From Dysgonomonas sp. 216 (GTDB lineage: Bacteria > Bacteroidota > Bacteroidia > Bacteroidales > Dysgonomonadaceae): DNA of 64,000 nucleotides. This document shows, in pieces, positions 1 to 8,731 of the stretch; within the stretch, counting starts at the first letter, position 1, and every line of letters starts with the position of its first letter. The position numbers were made by a program, and so were the translations under genes. Location of the stretch: NCBI RefSeq assembly GCF_010501065.1, contig NZ_QVMM01000001.1, positions 1 to 64,000 of the forward strand, in the 5' to 3' direction. The notes under the pieces are model-generated. The model was not told the origin of the DNA. It ran no database searches and worked only from the letters and a program-made list of their open reading frames with translations.

Positions 1-7
1 AAAAACA

Positions 8-38
8 AAAAGGGATAACTAACTATCCCTTTTATTTT
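8..38 (+). terminator. Rho-independent terminator of a gene left of the window
   Basis: A 10-bp stem (8-17 with 24-33) closes a 6-nt loop and is followed by a T-rich stretch. The upstream gene lies outside the window. It isolates nadE from upstream transcription. Confidence 0.75.
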
Positions 39-80
39 TCAAGTTTTACCGTAAACTAATATATAGTTACCAAAAATCAT

Positions 81-88
81 TACTTTTG
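81..88 (+). promoter_or_regulatory. -7 box of the nadE promoter
   Basis: TACTTTTG matches the Bacteroidota consensus TAnnTTTG at every fixed position and lies 22 nt before the nadE ATG. No clear -33 TTTG is visible. Confidence 0.6.
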
Positions 89-110
89 TGTATCAACTAA
101 AAAAGCGACA

Positions 111-2051
111 ATGAAAAATTTTGGTTTTGTAAGAGTTGCCGCAGCAACCCCTAGTGTAAAAGTTGCCGATTGCGAGTTTAACACCATCGAAACGATAAAA
201 CTGATAGATGAAGCTGAGAAAAAAAACGTATCGGTTATCGTATTCCCCGAATTAGGAATATCATCATATACCTCACAAGATCTTTTTTTACAGAGGGCTT
301 TATTGAAAGAAAGCCTCATCTCGCTGAAAAGAATTTGCGAAAAAACATCTGCGTACAATATCATATCCATACTTGGGTTACCCCTCGAGATAAACAACAG
401 CCTATACAATGTAGCCGCTGTTGTACGTAAAGGAAAAATATTAGGACTTGTTCCAAAAACATTTTTACCCAACTATAGCGAATTTTACGAAAAACGGTGG
501 TTTTCGCCCGCAACCAATCTTACGCTTAACTCTATAAACATCGATGGCGAAAACATTCCCGTAGGAGCAAATCTTATATTTGAGACTTCCGAAATGAAAT
601 TTGCGATTGAAATATGCGAAGACTTGTGGACACCCATTCCTCCATCGGGTTTACATGTTTTACATGGCGCCGATGTTATATTCAACCTATCGGCCAGCGA
701 CGAAAACGCCGGCAAACACTCTTACAGGAAAAGCCTGATAGAACAACAATCGGCACGGTGCATGGCCGGATATGTATATGCGGCAGCTGGAAACGGAGAA
801 TCGACTACCGATGTCGTTTTTTCGGGTTGCAGCATGATTGCCGAAAACGGCAGCATTTTAGCCGAAGCAAAACGATTCGAGTTCGACAACCAGCTAATTG
901 TTAGCGATATTGACATAGAACGTTTGAGAAACGATCGCATAAAGAACAAATCATTCTCTTTAGCAGGATACTCCATCCTTAACAAATCGGAATACAGAAC
1001 GCTTGAGATAGACCAACAACCAAACGACAAACTTGTGTTTCATTTCAATAGGAAAATATCTCCTACCCCATTTGTTCCTCCTGCCGGATTATTAGACGAA
1101 AGGTGCTCCGAAATATTCTCGATACAAACAGGAGGCTTGGCAAAAAGGTTATTGCATACCAATATAAAAAACGTTGTAATTGGGGTTTCGGGGGGGCTCG
1201 ACTCCACTTTGGCGCTACTGGTTACAGTTAAAACATTCGACAAGCTAAACATTCCCCGCCAAAACATATATGGCATCACAATGCCCGGATTCGGGACAAC
1301 TGACAGAACATATAACAACGCTGTTCAATTAATGAAATCGTTAGGTGTTACCATCAAAGAAATATCGATAAAAGATGCAGTTACACAGCACTTTAAAGAC
1401 ATTGCCCACGATATTAACACACACGACATCACATACGAAAATTCGCAAGCACGCGAGCGTACCCAAATATTGATGGATTATGCTAATAAAGTGAACGGAT
1501 TAGTAATTGGCACAGGCGACCTTTCGGAATTGGCATTAGGTTGGTGCACTTATAACGGCGATCACATGTCGATGTATGCTGTCAATTCGGGAATACCCAA
1601 AACCCTTGTCAGAACTTTGGTTGTATGGGTTGCCGATAGCCAGATGGATGAGCAAACACAATCTATCTTACTCGACATTGCAGATACTCCGGTCAGCCCC
1701 GAATTATTACCTGCCGACGAAAACGGAAACATAAAACAAAAAACCGAAGATACGGTAGGCCCCTACGAGTTGCACGATTTTTTCCTTTACAATATGATGC
1801 GCTTCGGGTTTGCGCCTGCAAAAATATACTTTCTGGCACAACAGGCTTTTGCCGAAAAATATCAGGATGCTACAATATTAATGTGGCTCAAAACGTTCTA
1901 TCGTCGTTTCTTTAGCCAACAGTTTAAACGCTCATGTATGCCCGACGGACCAAAAGTGGGATCGATAAACCTTTCTCCTCGTGGCGATTGGCGAATGTCC
2001 AGCGACGCGTCGGCATCGCTGTGGCTCAAACAAATAGAAGACCTCAGATAG
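111..2051 (+). CDS. nadE: Glutamine-dependent NAD+ synthetase
   Basis: Cytoplasmic enzyme for the last step of NAD synthesis: it amidates deamido-NAD+ using ATP and ammonia released from glutamine. The 646 residues hold an N-terminal nitrilase-fold glutaminase domain (about residues 5-275) with the Glu-Lys-Cys triad visible in FPELGISSYT, GLVPKTFLPNY and EICEDLW (Cys near 169). A C-terminal synthetase domain follows, with the PP-loop GVSGGLDSTLALLV near residue 357. The length is normal for the two-domain form. The ATG lies just downstream of a perfect -7 box. It stands alone between two terminator-like hairpins. Other NAD genes (nadA, nadB, nadC) lie within 8 kb on the same strand but in separate transcription units. 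Confidence 0.97.
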   Translation: MKNFGFVRVAAATPSVKVADCEFNTIETIKLIDEAEKKNVSVIVFPELGISSYTSQDLFLQRALLKESLISLKRICEKTSAYNIISILGLPLEINNSLYNVAAVVRKGKILGLVPKTFLPNYSEFYEKRWFSPATNLTLNSINIDGENIPVGANLIFETSEMKFAIEICEDLWTPIPPSGLHVLHGADVIFNLSASDENAGKHSYRKSLIEQQSARCMAGYVYAAAGNGESTTDVVFSGCSMIAENGSILAEAKRFEFDNQLIVSDIDIERLRNDRIKNKSFSLAGYSILNKSEYRTLEIDQQPNDKLVFHFNRKISPTPFVPPAGLLDERCSEIFSIQTGGLAKRLLHTNIKNVVIGVSGGLDSTLALLVTVKTFDKLNIPRQNIYGITMPGFGTTDRTYNNAVQLMKSLGVTIKEISIKDAVTQHFKDIAHDINTHDITYENSQARERTQILMDYANKVNGLVIGTGDLSELALGWCTYNGDHMSMYAVNSGIPKTLVRTLVVWVADSQMDEQTQSILLDIADTPVSPELLPADENGNIKQKTEDTVGPYELHDFFLYNMMRFGFAPAKIYFLAQQAFAEKYQDATILMWLKTFYRRFFSQQFKRSCMPDGPKVGSINLSPRGDWRMSSDASASLWLKQIEDLR

Positions 2052-2085
2052 TTGCATAGACAACAAACGGTTGATTATCAGACAA

Positions 2086-2123
2086 ATAATTATTTTAGTT
2101 TCTTTTGAAACTAAAATAATTAT
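2086..2123 (+). terminator. 17-bp perfect inverted repeat between nadE and the FadL gene
   Basis: Positions 2086-2102 pair perfectly with 2107-2123 around a TTTT loop. It is placed as the nadE terminator, although no T-run follows. The end of the loop and the first base of the right arm form the TTTG (2104-2107) that serves as -33 element of the next promoter, so the structure may also be regulatory. Confidence 0.55.
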
Positions 2124-2133
2124 GGTATCTTTG
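2104..2133 (+). promoter_or_regulatory. Promoter of the FadL-family gene (-33 TTTG, -7 TATCTTTG)
   Basis: TTTG at 2104-2107 and TATCTTTG at 2126-2133 are separated by 18 nt, close to the usual Bacteroidota arrangement. The start codon follows 26 nt later. The -33 element sits in the loop of the hairpin at 2086-2123. Confidence 0.65.
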
Positions 2134-2159
2134 CCAGCCAACATATAAACATCTATTGA

Positions 2160-3584
2160 ATGAAAAAGAATAGGTTGGCATTTATTGCCTTATTATTGAA
2201 TGCCTCTGTGGCTATGGCCGGAGGAATCCTCACTAATACTAATCAAAGCGTACATTTTTTAAGAAACCCGGCTCGTGATGCATCTACCGAAATTGATGCC
2301 GCATACACCAATCCTGCCGGATTAACAAAATTAAAACACGATGGCTTTCACTTTTCGTTTAACAATCAAAGTGCATTCCAAACACGTACAATAACAAGTA
2401 CTTTTTCTCCTTACTATTATTCGGGAGGTAACACTACCAAAGAGTTCGAAGGAAAAGCTTCGGCTCCCATAATTCCAAGCTTACAAGGTGCCTACAAAAA
2501 AGGCAAGTGGGTATTATCCGGTGCTATCGCAGTATCGGGTGGTGGTGGAAAAGCAACCTTCAACAACGGGCTACCATCGTTCGAAGCAGGAATGTCAATG
2601 CTGCCGGTAATAATAGCAACCAAGGTTGGGCCTAACGTTCCGGGAGGAATGACTGCCAACAAATATTCGGTAGATGCATACATGAAAGGCTCTTCGTTTA
2701 TATATGGAGCCCAATTGGGTGGATCGTACGAAATAAACGAAATGTTCTCGGTATATGGAGGATTCCGCCTGAATATTGTGAATAACGGATACGAAGGTTA
2801 TTTAAGAAACCTAAAATCAAATCCTACTTCTCCGGCTTTTGGCTACGACGGAAGCATGATAGACACGTCTCCAATAATCGACATAGCTATCTCTCAAGCA
2901 AACGACGACGAAAAAGCGATGTTAGGCTTGTTGAAAAAAGCTTCGACCAGCGAAGGGGTACAACTCGACTGCGACCAATCGGGATGGGGTGTTTCTCCTA
3001 TCGTCGGATTCAATTTCAGCTATGGTAACCTTAACATAGGTGCTAAATACGAATTTAAAACCTCGCTTGATGTCGAAAACAATACAAAGAAAGACGACAC
3101 AGGCATGTTTAAAGACGGTGTAAATACACCTCACGACATACCCGCGTTATTAACTATTGGGGCATCATACAAAATAATACCTCAGTTAACAGCAAATATT
3201 GGCTACCATCACTTCTTCGACTCGGATGCAGGAATGGCCGACGGAAAAGAAAAACACGCAGGTGCATCTAACGAATACCTTGCAGGTTTAGAGTTTCAGA
3301 TCGACCGCATGTTTATGGTTAGTGCCGGAGGACAGATTACCCGCTATGGAGTAAAAGACGAATACCAAAAAGACTTAAGCTTCTCTTGCGATTCGTATTC
3401 TATCGGGTTTGGTGGAGCTGTAAACGTATCGCCAACAGTAAAAATAAATATTGGATATTTTTGGACAACATATTCGGACTACACAAAGGAGCCGGGAGGT
3501 GGTATAGGCTCGGTTGTTACAGAAAAAGATGTATTTTCAAGAACAAACAAAGTATTTGGAGCCGGTGTAGATTTCCGATTTTAA
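2160..3584 (+). CDS. OmpP1/FadL-family outer membrane transporter
   Basis: Predicted outer-membrane beta-barrel of the FadL/TodX family, which takes up long-chain fatty acids or other hydrophobic compounds. The 474 residues begin with a signal peptide (MKKNRLAFIALLLNASVAMA, cut after AMA). Next comes the family's N-terminal hatch region with the hallmark NPAGLTKL near residue 60, then amphipathic beta-strands ending in an aromatic C-terminus (GAGVDFRF), as expected for BAM insertion. It is a single-gene unit with its own promoter and a strong downstream terminator. The substrate cannot be told from sequence. Confidence 0.88.
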   Translation: MKKNRLAFIALLLNASVAMAGGILTNTNQSVHFLRNPARDASTEIDAAYTNPAGLTKLKHDGFHFSFNNQSAFQTRTITSTFSPYYYSGGNTTKEFEGKASAPIIPSLQGAYKKGKWVLSGAIAVSGGGGKATFNNGLPSFEAGMSMLPVIIATKVGPNVPGGMTANKYSVDAYMKGSSFIYGAQLGGSYEINEMFSVYGGFRLNIVNNGYEGYLRNLKSNPTSPAFGYDGSMIDTSPIIDIAISQANDDEKAMLGLLKKASTSEGVQLDCDQSGWGVSPIVGFNFSYGNLNIGAKYEFKTSLDVENNTKKDDTGMFKDGVNTPHDIPALLTIGASYKIIPQLTANIGYHHFFDSDAGMADGKEKHAGASNEYLAGLEFQIDRMFMVSAGGQITRYGVKDEYQKDLSFSCDSYSIGFGGAVNVSPTVKINIGYFWTTYSDYTKEPGGGIGSVVTEKDVFSRTNKVFGAGVDFRF

Positions 3585-3608
3585 ACTCTATCACATAAAC
3601 AATCAGCT

Positions 3609-3648
3609 ATAACAGAAAGGGAACCATTCTCTTTCTGTTATTTTTTTA
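3609..3648 (+). terminator. Terminator of the FadL-family gene
   Basis: An 11-bp main stem (3609-3619 with 3631-3641, plus inner pairs) is followed by a run of T. It lies 25 nt after the stop codon. Confidence 0.85.
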
Positions 3649-3759
3649 CCACCATCACTCATCGAGATAAAACAACAAGAAAAAGTACAGATATTTTCGA
3701 AGTTGTTACATAATTCATTAATTTCGTTGCCTTAAAATATTCTTACTTTATACAACAAG

Positions 3760-4764
3760 ATGTCGACATTAGAAAAAGCTATCGCAAATCTGCCTCAAAA
3801 AGGTTTTCTTAACATGGATATTCCCGAAGGCCTGAATCTGGTAAATGAAATAAACAGAATGCGTAAGGAAAAGAACGCAATAATACTTGCCCACTATTAT
3901 CAGACGGGAGACATACAAGATATTGCCGATTTTCTGGGCGACAGCCTTCAGCTGGCTCGTGCCGCAGAAAAAACCGACGCCGAAATGATTGTTTTTTGCG
4001 GAGTGCATTTTATGGCCGAAACAGCGAAAATACTTAACCCTACAAAAAAAGTTGTTTTACCCGATACCTTGGCCGGATGTTCGCTTGCCGACTCTTGTTC
4101 GGGAGAAGGATTAAGAGCTTTAAAAGAAAAACACCCGAATGCGATAGTAGTAAGCTATATTAATTGCGACATTACAGTAAAAGCCGAAAGTGATATTATT
4201 GTAACCTCATCTAATGCCGAACATATTATCCGTTCGCTTCCCCAAGATCAGGAAATAATATTTGCACCCGACAGAAACTTAGGACGATATATAAATCAGG
4301 TAACCGGACGCAATATGATTTTATGGGACGGCGCCTGCATTGTGCACGAAGCATTTTCGTTGGAACGCATAGCCCAGCAAATGCTTGACAACCCGCAAGC
4401 AAAGCTTATAGCCCACCCCGAAGCACAGAAACCAGTTTTACAAATGGCACATTATGTCGGATCGACGGCTAACATGCTTAGTTATGTCGAGAAAAACGAA
4501 GCTCAGGAGTTTATTGTAGCCACAGAAGAAGGCATTTTGCACGAAATGAAAAAGCGGGCTCCTCATAAAAAGCTGATTCCTGCACTTACCATTGACGACA
4601 CATGCAATTGCAGCGAATGTCACTTTATGAAACTGAACACAATGCAGAAGCTCTATCTGTGTATGAAATACGAGTTGCCGGAAATTACTCTCAACGAAGA
4701 GTTGAGAATAAAAGCTCTGCGTTCGATAAACAACATGCTCGATTTATCAAAAGCTATTAAGTAA
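3760..4764 (+). CDS. nadA: Quinolinate synthase A
   Basis: [4Fe-4S] enzyme that condenses iminoaspartate (from NadB) with dihydroxyacetone phosphate to quinolinate, the de novo entry to NAD. At 334 residues it has normal length. Candidate cluster cysteines are Cys80 (FCGVHFMAET), Cys193 (DGACIVHEAF) and the C-terminal group TCNCSECHFM (Cys282, 284, 287). Family motifs AHYYQTGDIQ (substrate His and Tyr) and GDSLQLAR are intact. A weak -7-like box (TAATTTCG, 3719-3726) lies 33 nt upstream. The stop codon is only 4 nt from that of the convergent lipoprotein gene, so any terminator must lie within coding sequence. Confidence 0.97.
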   Translation: MSTLEKAIANLPQKGFLNMDIPEGLNLVNEINRMRKEKNAIILAHYYQTGDIQDIADFLGDSLQLARAAEKTDAEMIVFCGVHFMAETAKILNPTKKVVLPDTLAGCSLADSCSGEGLRALKEKHPNAIVVSYINCDITVKAESDIIVTSSNAEHIIRSLPQDQEIIFAPDRNLGRYINQVTGRNMILWDGACIVHEAFSLERIAQQMLDNPQAKLIAHPEAQKPVLQMAHYVGSTANMLSYVEKNEAQEFIVATEEGILHEMKKRAPHKKLIPALTIDDTCNCSECHFMKLNTMQKLYLCMKYELPEITLNEELRIKALRSINNMLDLSKAIK

Positions 4765-4768
4765 ATAA

Positions 4769-5338
4769 TCAGTCTTTTTTAAACCATTTTTTCTTAAGAA
4801 AGGGACAATCCGTTCTGTCTCTCTTTGTCTGTAGCGGCCGAAAAGTTGCCACCACCTCACATTCGTTCGTTTTGTACGACGGATAATTCTGCATATACCC
4901 AAGGTTTGTTTTATCCGGATCAACATAGTCGCTTACATTAACAATACTCCCATCGGGTAAGATACGGTAATCGCGAAAAACAACACATCCATTTCCTTCC
5001 GTCCGTATCGTTTGGGTTCTGATTAAATCGCCATCCAGACGATAAGTTCCCCATAGCGGATATTTACAGGCTCTGGAATCTCCTCCTTTTTCAAAACACG
5101 TTATCAATTCCGAATCAAAATTACTTGCCGTAGCAATAGTAAAAAGCCCGTCGGGGTAAAACATGTATACAGAAAAAAAAGCCGAATCGCACCCGAATTG
5201 AGATATATAACAACCTTCGATATTTATCCGTTTATCCAATCCCGTGGGCACTTCATTATAATGTGCCGTAAAATTAACCGGAGCACCACAAGCATACAGC
5301 AAACACACCCATATTAAACATGTTATTATATTCTTCAT
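4769..5338 (-). CDS. Lipoprotein of unknown function, paired with the toxin-23-like gene
   Basis: A 189-residue exported lipoprotein: hydrophobic start MKNIITCLIWVCLLYAC with lipobox LYAC, Cys17 being the lipidated residue. The mature part has several further cysteines (for example EGCYISQFGCDS and the pair near TCFEKGGDSRACK), suggesting disulfides in the periplasm or at the surface. The C-terminus is strongly basic (FLKKKWFKKD). I do not recognise the family. The ATG comes 1 nt after the stop codon of the upstream gene (5340-6185), so the two are cotranscribed and probably translationally coupled. This suggests a functional pair, for example effector plus partner or immunity protein, but that is inference. 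Confidence 0.75.
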   Translation of the reverse strand: MKNIITCLIWVCLLYACGAPVNFTAHYNEVPTGLDKRINIEGCYISQFGCDSAFFSVYMFYPDGLFTIATASNFDSELITCFEKGGDSRACKYPLWGTYRLDGDLIRTQTIRTEGNGCVVFRDYRILPDGSIVNVSDYVDPDKTNLGYMQNYPSYKTNECEVVATFRPLQTKRDRTDCPFLKKKWFKKD

Positions 5339-5339
5339 T

Positions 5340-6185
5340 TCAATATAAGGTATAAGGTTTATCCAGTCCTATCTGAAAGAATTGATTATTATAATTTCCG
5401 GTCTTAAAATCGGGAGTATCAAACAAATAACGATGCCATGCATTTTGCCCGAAGAATCCGCCAATACCATTATTCAACCCATAACGAAACAAAACATTAT
5501 GAGTTGTATATCCCACATACACAGGACTGGAAACCTGTTTCCCGTCCATGTATATTCCCTTGCTATTATTCGCCCACACATCGGTTCGTCCGTCCATATC
5601 GGTAGTATAAACATTTGTCCCAACCATAAACCCTTTGTATCGTATTTCAAGAGCAGCAGAACGATAACGGTCGTAAACCTTGAAGCCGGAAAAAGGATAA
5701 GCCAGAATATCGTCTTCAAAAGCAATCTCGAAATCATCGAGATGTACGCCAAGTATTCCCGAAACCTGTTTCCCTCCCTGATAGTATTTGTTTACATAAT
5801 ACGATGCTCCGTATTTGCCCGTATCGAAATTGACACCTGCAAAACTTGTACCTATACCAAAATGCTGAGTAGCTTTATACGCATCAATACCTGCGGTAAA
5901 AGTCCAATTATCGATAGTATGCGACAGAGTTATTCCCGCCCCAAACCTAAGTCCGTTACGGTCGGTTGCACCTGCGGTAAACATCATTACTAAAGACACC
6001 GAAGCTTTAAACCCATTGCTTTTATCGGGAGCAAAAGACAACGATGCCGGATAATGATTATCGTAACGAAATTTATATTGCCCATAAACCGGAGTAGCAA
6101 AATAAACAAGCAATAATGCAATTGCTATCTTTCCGATATATTTACTTATAATATGAATTAATATTCTAATTAAATTCATTTGCAA
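5340..6185 (-). CDS. Exported protein resembling the bacterial toxin 23 (Ntox23) domain
   Basis: The 281 residues carry a signal peptide (hydrophobic stretch IGKIAIALLLVYFATPVYG, cut before QYKF). The mature part is rich in beta strands with repeated Gly-aromatic pattern: GLRFGAGITL, GKYGASYYVNKYYQGG, SGILGVHLDDFEIAFEDD, ALEIRYKGFMVGTNVYT, FFGQNAWHRYLF, and the terminal DKPYTLY. This order of motifs matches my memory of the type 23 toxin domain found at the C-terminus of polymorphic toxins, here as a stand-alone secreted protein. A plain outer-membrane beta-barrel is the alternative. A second in-frame ATG (6179) is possible. A -7 box lies 19 nt upstream and the lipoprotein gene follows 1 nt after the stop. 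Confidence 0.6.
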   Translation of the reverse strand: MQMNLIRILIHIISKYIGKIAIALLLVYFATPVYGQYKFRYDNHYPASLSFAPDKSNGFKASVSLVMMFTAGATDRNGLRFGAGITLSHTIDNWTFTAGIDAYKATQHFGIGTSFAGVNFDTGKYGASYYVNKYYQGGKQVSGILGVHLDDFEIAFEDDILAYPFSGFKVYDRYRSAALEIRYKGFMVGTNVYTTDMDGRTDVWANNSKGIYMDGKQVSSPVYVGYTTHNVLFRYGLNNGIGGFFGQNAWHRYLFDTPDFKTGNYNNQFFQIGLDKPYTLY

Positions 6186-6204
6186 TGTTCATGCGAATTT
6201 TCGT

Positions 6205-6212
6205 CAAAAGTA
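6205..6212 (-). promoter_or_regulatory. -7 box for the toxin-23-like/lipoprotein operon
   Basis: The minus strand reads TACTTTTG, a full match to TAnnTTTG, with the start codon 19 nt downstream. The 102-nt gap to nadB must also hold the nadB promoter, for which only a weak TAATTTTA (6226-6233) is seen. Confidence 0.55.
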
Positions 6213-6287
6213 TTAAACTATTTCGTAATTTTACGTCCTTAAAACAGATTTTAAGGTTTAAGCCTGTTATCATTCTCAGATAAAAAA

Positions 6288-7871
6288 ATGATATATACTG
6301 ATGTATTAGTTATTGGGTCGGGCATATCGGGGTTGTCGTATGCTTTAAAGGTTGCACAACAGCGCCCTGAAGCCAAGATAACCATAGTGACTAAAGCCGA
6401 CAATGAGGAATCGAATACAAAATATGCCCAAGGCGGAGTTGCCGTAGTAACCGACTTCAAAAAAGACAGCTTCGACAAACATATTGAAGACACCCTTAGA
6501 GCCGGAGACGGGCTTTGCAAACGGGAGGTTGTTGAAATTGTTGTAAAAGAAGGCCCCGAACGTATTCAGGAAATAGTTAATTGGGGGGCAAATTTCGACA
6601 AAAACGACTCTCAATCTTACGATCTCGGCCGCGAAGGCGGACACACCGAAAACAGAGTAGTGCATCATAAAGACGTTACAGGAGCCGAAATAGAAAGAGC
6701 ATTACTGGAAGCTCTTTCCAGCCTCGAAAACACAGAGCTACTCAATCATCACTATGTTATCGACCTGATAACAGAACACCATATTCCGGGAGAATCGTTC
6801 GACAAATACAACCTGAATTGCTACGGAGCATATGTGCTTGACATAAAAACTCAGGAGATAAAAAAAATGTCGGCAAAAATAACCCTGATGGCTACAGGCG
6901 GATGCGGGCATGTTTATAAAAACACAACAAACCCTATTATAGCAACCGGCGATGGCATAGGACTTGCCCACAGAGCAAAAGCCAAGATAAGCCACATGCA
7001 GTTTATTCAATTTCATCCTACTGCATTTTATAGTAACCGTTCGGGGCAATTATCGTTAATATCGGAAGCCGTAAGAGGTTTCGGTGCAAAATTGCGAACT
7101 GCTTCCGGCGAACCTTTTATGCACAAGTACGACGAGCGTGAAGAACTGGCTTCGCGCGATATAGTAGCACGTGCAATTGACAGCGAGATGAAACTTCTGG
7201 GCGACGATTATGTTTGCCTCGACTGTCGACACCTTGATAAAGAAGCTTTTTTAGAACATTTTCCTAATATATATCAGCAGTGTAAAGATGCAGGTTTCGA
7301 TATGTTTACCGACCTTATCCCCGTTGTTCCCGCAAGCCATTATTTGTGTGGAGGAATTGACGTTGATTTATATGGGCAAAGTTCTATAAAAAACATGTTT
7401 GCTGTAGGCGAATGTACAAATACCGGGCTTCATGGAGCAAACAGACTTGCATCCAACTCGTTGCTCGAAGCATTGGTTTTCGCCCACAGGGCTGCTATAA
7501 AAACGGTAGAGCGTTTAACCGAGGACGATTTTCACTACAACAACCTGCATAGAATACCGGAATGGGATGCAGAAGGTTTAACGGTTAACGACGAAATGGT
7601 TTTACTTAGCTATTTAAGAAAACAGCTTCAAAGCTTAATGAGCGATTTGGTTGGAATTGTACGCAGCAACGAACGTTTAAAAATGGCACTGCGCAAAGAG
7701 GATGAGATATACCGTGCCGTAAAAGATATATACAAATTTTCGATACTATCGCCTCAGTTGTCGGAATTGCGAAATATTGCAAGTGTTGCATACCTTATTA
7801 TATCGCAAAGTATTGAAGAAACTGAAAACAGAGGTGCTTTTTACAATAAAGATTTAGACAAAAATGCATAG
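6288..7871 (+). CDS. nadB: L-aspartate oxidase
   Basis: FAD enzyme that oxidises L-aspartate to iminoaspartate, the first step of de novo NAD synthesis. The 527 residues start with the Rossmann dinucleotide motif VLVIGSGISGLSYAL. Family motifs follow: ESNTKYAQGGVAVV, GREGGHTENRVVHHKD (flavin contact), QFHPTAFY, and the active-site stretch FMHKYDEREELASRDIVARAI. It ends with GLHGANRLASNSLLEALVFAHRAA and the helical C-terminal domain of the succinate dehydrogenase/fumarate reductase flavoprotein family. The length is normal. The 3' end overlaps nadC by 8 nt, so translational coupling is likely. Confidence 0.97.
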   Translation: MIYTDVLVIGSGISGLSYALKVAQQRPEAKITIVTKADNEESNTKYAQGGVAVVTDFKKDSFDKHIEDTLRAGDGLCKREVVEIVVKEGPERIQEIVNWGANFDKNDSQSYDLGREGGHTENRVVHHKDVTGAEIERALLEALSSLENTELLNHHYVIDLITEHHIPGESFDKYNLNCYGAYVLDIKTQEIKKMSAKITLMATGGCGHVYKNTTNPIIATGDGIGLAHRAKAKISHMQFIQFHPTAFYSNRSGQLSLISEAVRGFGAKLRTASGEPFMHKYDEREELASRDIVARAIDSEMKLLGDDYVCLDCRHLDKEAFLEHFPNIYQQCKDAGFDMFTDLIPVVPASHYLCGGIDVDLYGQSSIKNMFAVGECTNTGLHGANRLASNSLLEALVFAHRAAIKTVERLTEDDFHYNNLHRIPEWDAEGLTVNDEMVLLSYLRKQLQSLMSDLVGIVRSNERLKMALRKEDEIYRAVKDIYKFSILSPQLSELRNIASVAYLIISQSIEETENRGAFYNKDLDKNA

Positions 7872-8724
7872 ACCTTCATACGTAACAGACGACAGCTTGT
7901 ACCACTTTATTCGGGAAGCAATAACCGAAGATGTAGGAGATGGAGACCACTCGACACTTGCCAGTGTTCCTGCCGACTTGCAGCATAAAGCAAAATTATT
8001 GATAAAAGACGACTGCATACTTGCCGGTGTTGATTTAGCAATCGAAATTTTTCGCTTTTACGATAAAAACCTCAAAGTAGAAGTTCGCAAAAAAGATGGG
8101 GACTTAGTAAAAAAAGGAGATATTGCATTTGTTGTTTCGGGATCGGCTCAATCGATACTGACAACCGAACGACTTGTACTAAACTGCATGCAACGCATGA
8201 GCGGTATCGCAACCTACACCAACGAAATGGTAAAGTTGCTGGACGGGACAAAAACGAAAATATTAGACACCCGTAAAACCAGCCCTAATTTCAGGATGTG
8301 CGAAAAATGGGCTGTATATATAGGAGGCGCAACAAATCACCGATTCGGCCTTTTCGATATGATAATGCTCAAAGACAATCATAACGATTATGCCGGCGGA
8401 ATAACCAAGGCCGTACAATCGACCGTTGAGTATTTGAAAAACCAAAACAAACAACTTAAAATAGAAGTTGAAACCCGCAATATCGACGAAGTTAAAGAAG
8501 CGTTATCGACAAATGCCGTTGATATTATTATGCTCGACAACATGAGCATTGACGAAATGAAAGAAGCTGTAGCACTGATAGGCAACAGTGCATTAACCGA
8601 AGCATCGGGTAACATCAATCACAAAACAATAAGGGCAGTTGCCGAAACAGGAGTCGATTACATATCGTCAGGGGCTACAATATATTCAGCATCGATAAAA
8701 GACATGAGTTTAAAGGCTTTTTGA
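7864..8724 (+). CDS. nadC: Nicotinate-nucleotide diphosphorylase (carboxylating)
   Basis: Quinolinate phosphoribosyltransferase: it converts quinolinate and PRPP to nicotinate mononucleotide, CO2 and pyrophosphate. The 286 residues contain the expected EDVGDGDHST near the N-terminus, ERLVLNCMQRMSGIAT, the substrate-binding KILDTRKTSPNFR, KDNHNDYAGG, and the barrel-closing IEVETRN and IMLDNMS motifs, with SSGATIYS at the end. The ATG sits 5 nt before the nadB stop codon (8-nt overlap in another frame). The convergent beta-barrel gene ends only 7 nt beyond its stop. Confidence 0.97.
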   Translation: MHRPSYVTDDSLYHFIREAITEDVGDGDHSTLASVPADLQHKAKLLIKDDCILAGVDLAIEIFRFYDKNLKVEVRKKDGDLVKKGDIAFVVSGSAQSILTTERLVLNCMQRMSGIATYTNEMVKLLDGTKTKILDTRKTSPNFRMCEKWAVYIGGATNHRFGLFDMIMLKDNHNDYAGGITKAVQSTVEYLKNQNKQLKIEVETRNIDEVKEALSTNAVDIIMLDNMSIDEMKEAVALIGNSALTEASGNINHKTIRAVAETGVDYISSGATIYSASIKDMSLKAF

Positions 8725-8731
8725 AAGAAGT

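Noticed and set aside
5382..5993. 203-codon plus-strand frame
   Set aside because: Antisense to the toxin-23-like gene, which has a signal peptide, promoter and operon partner; the plus-strand product shows none of these.
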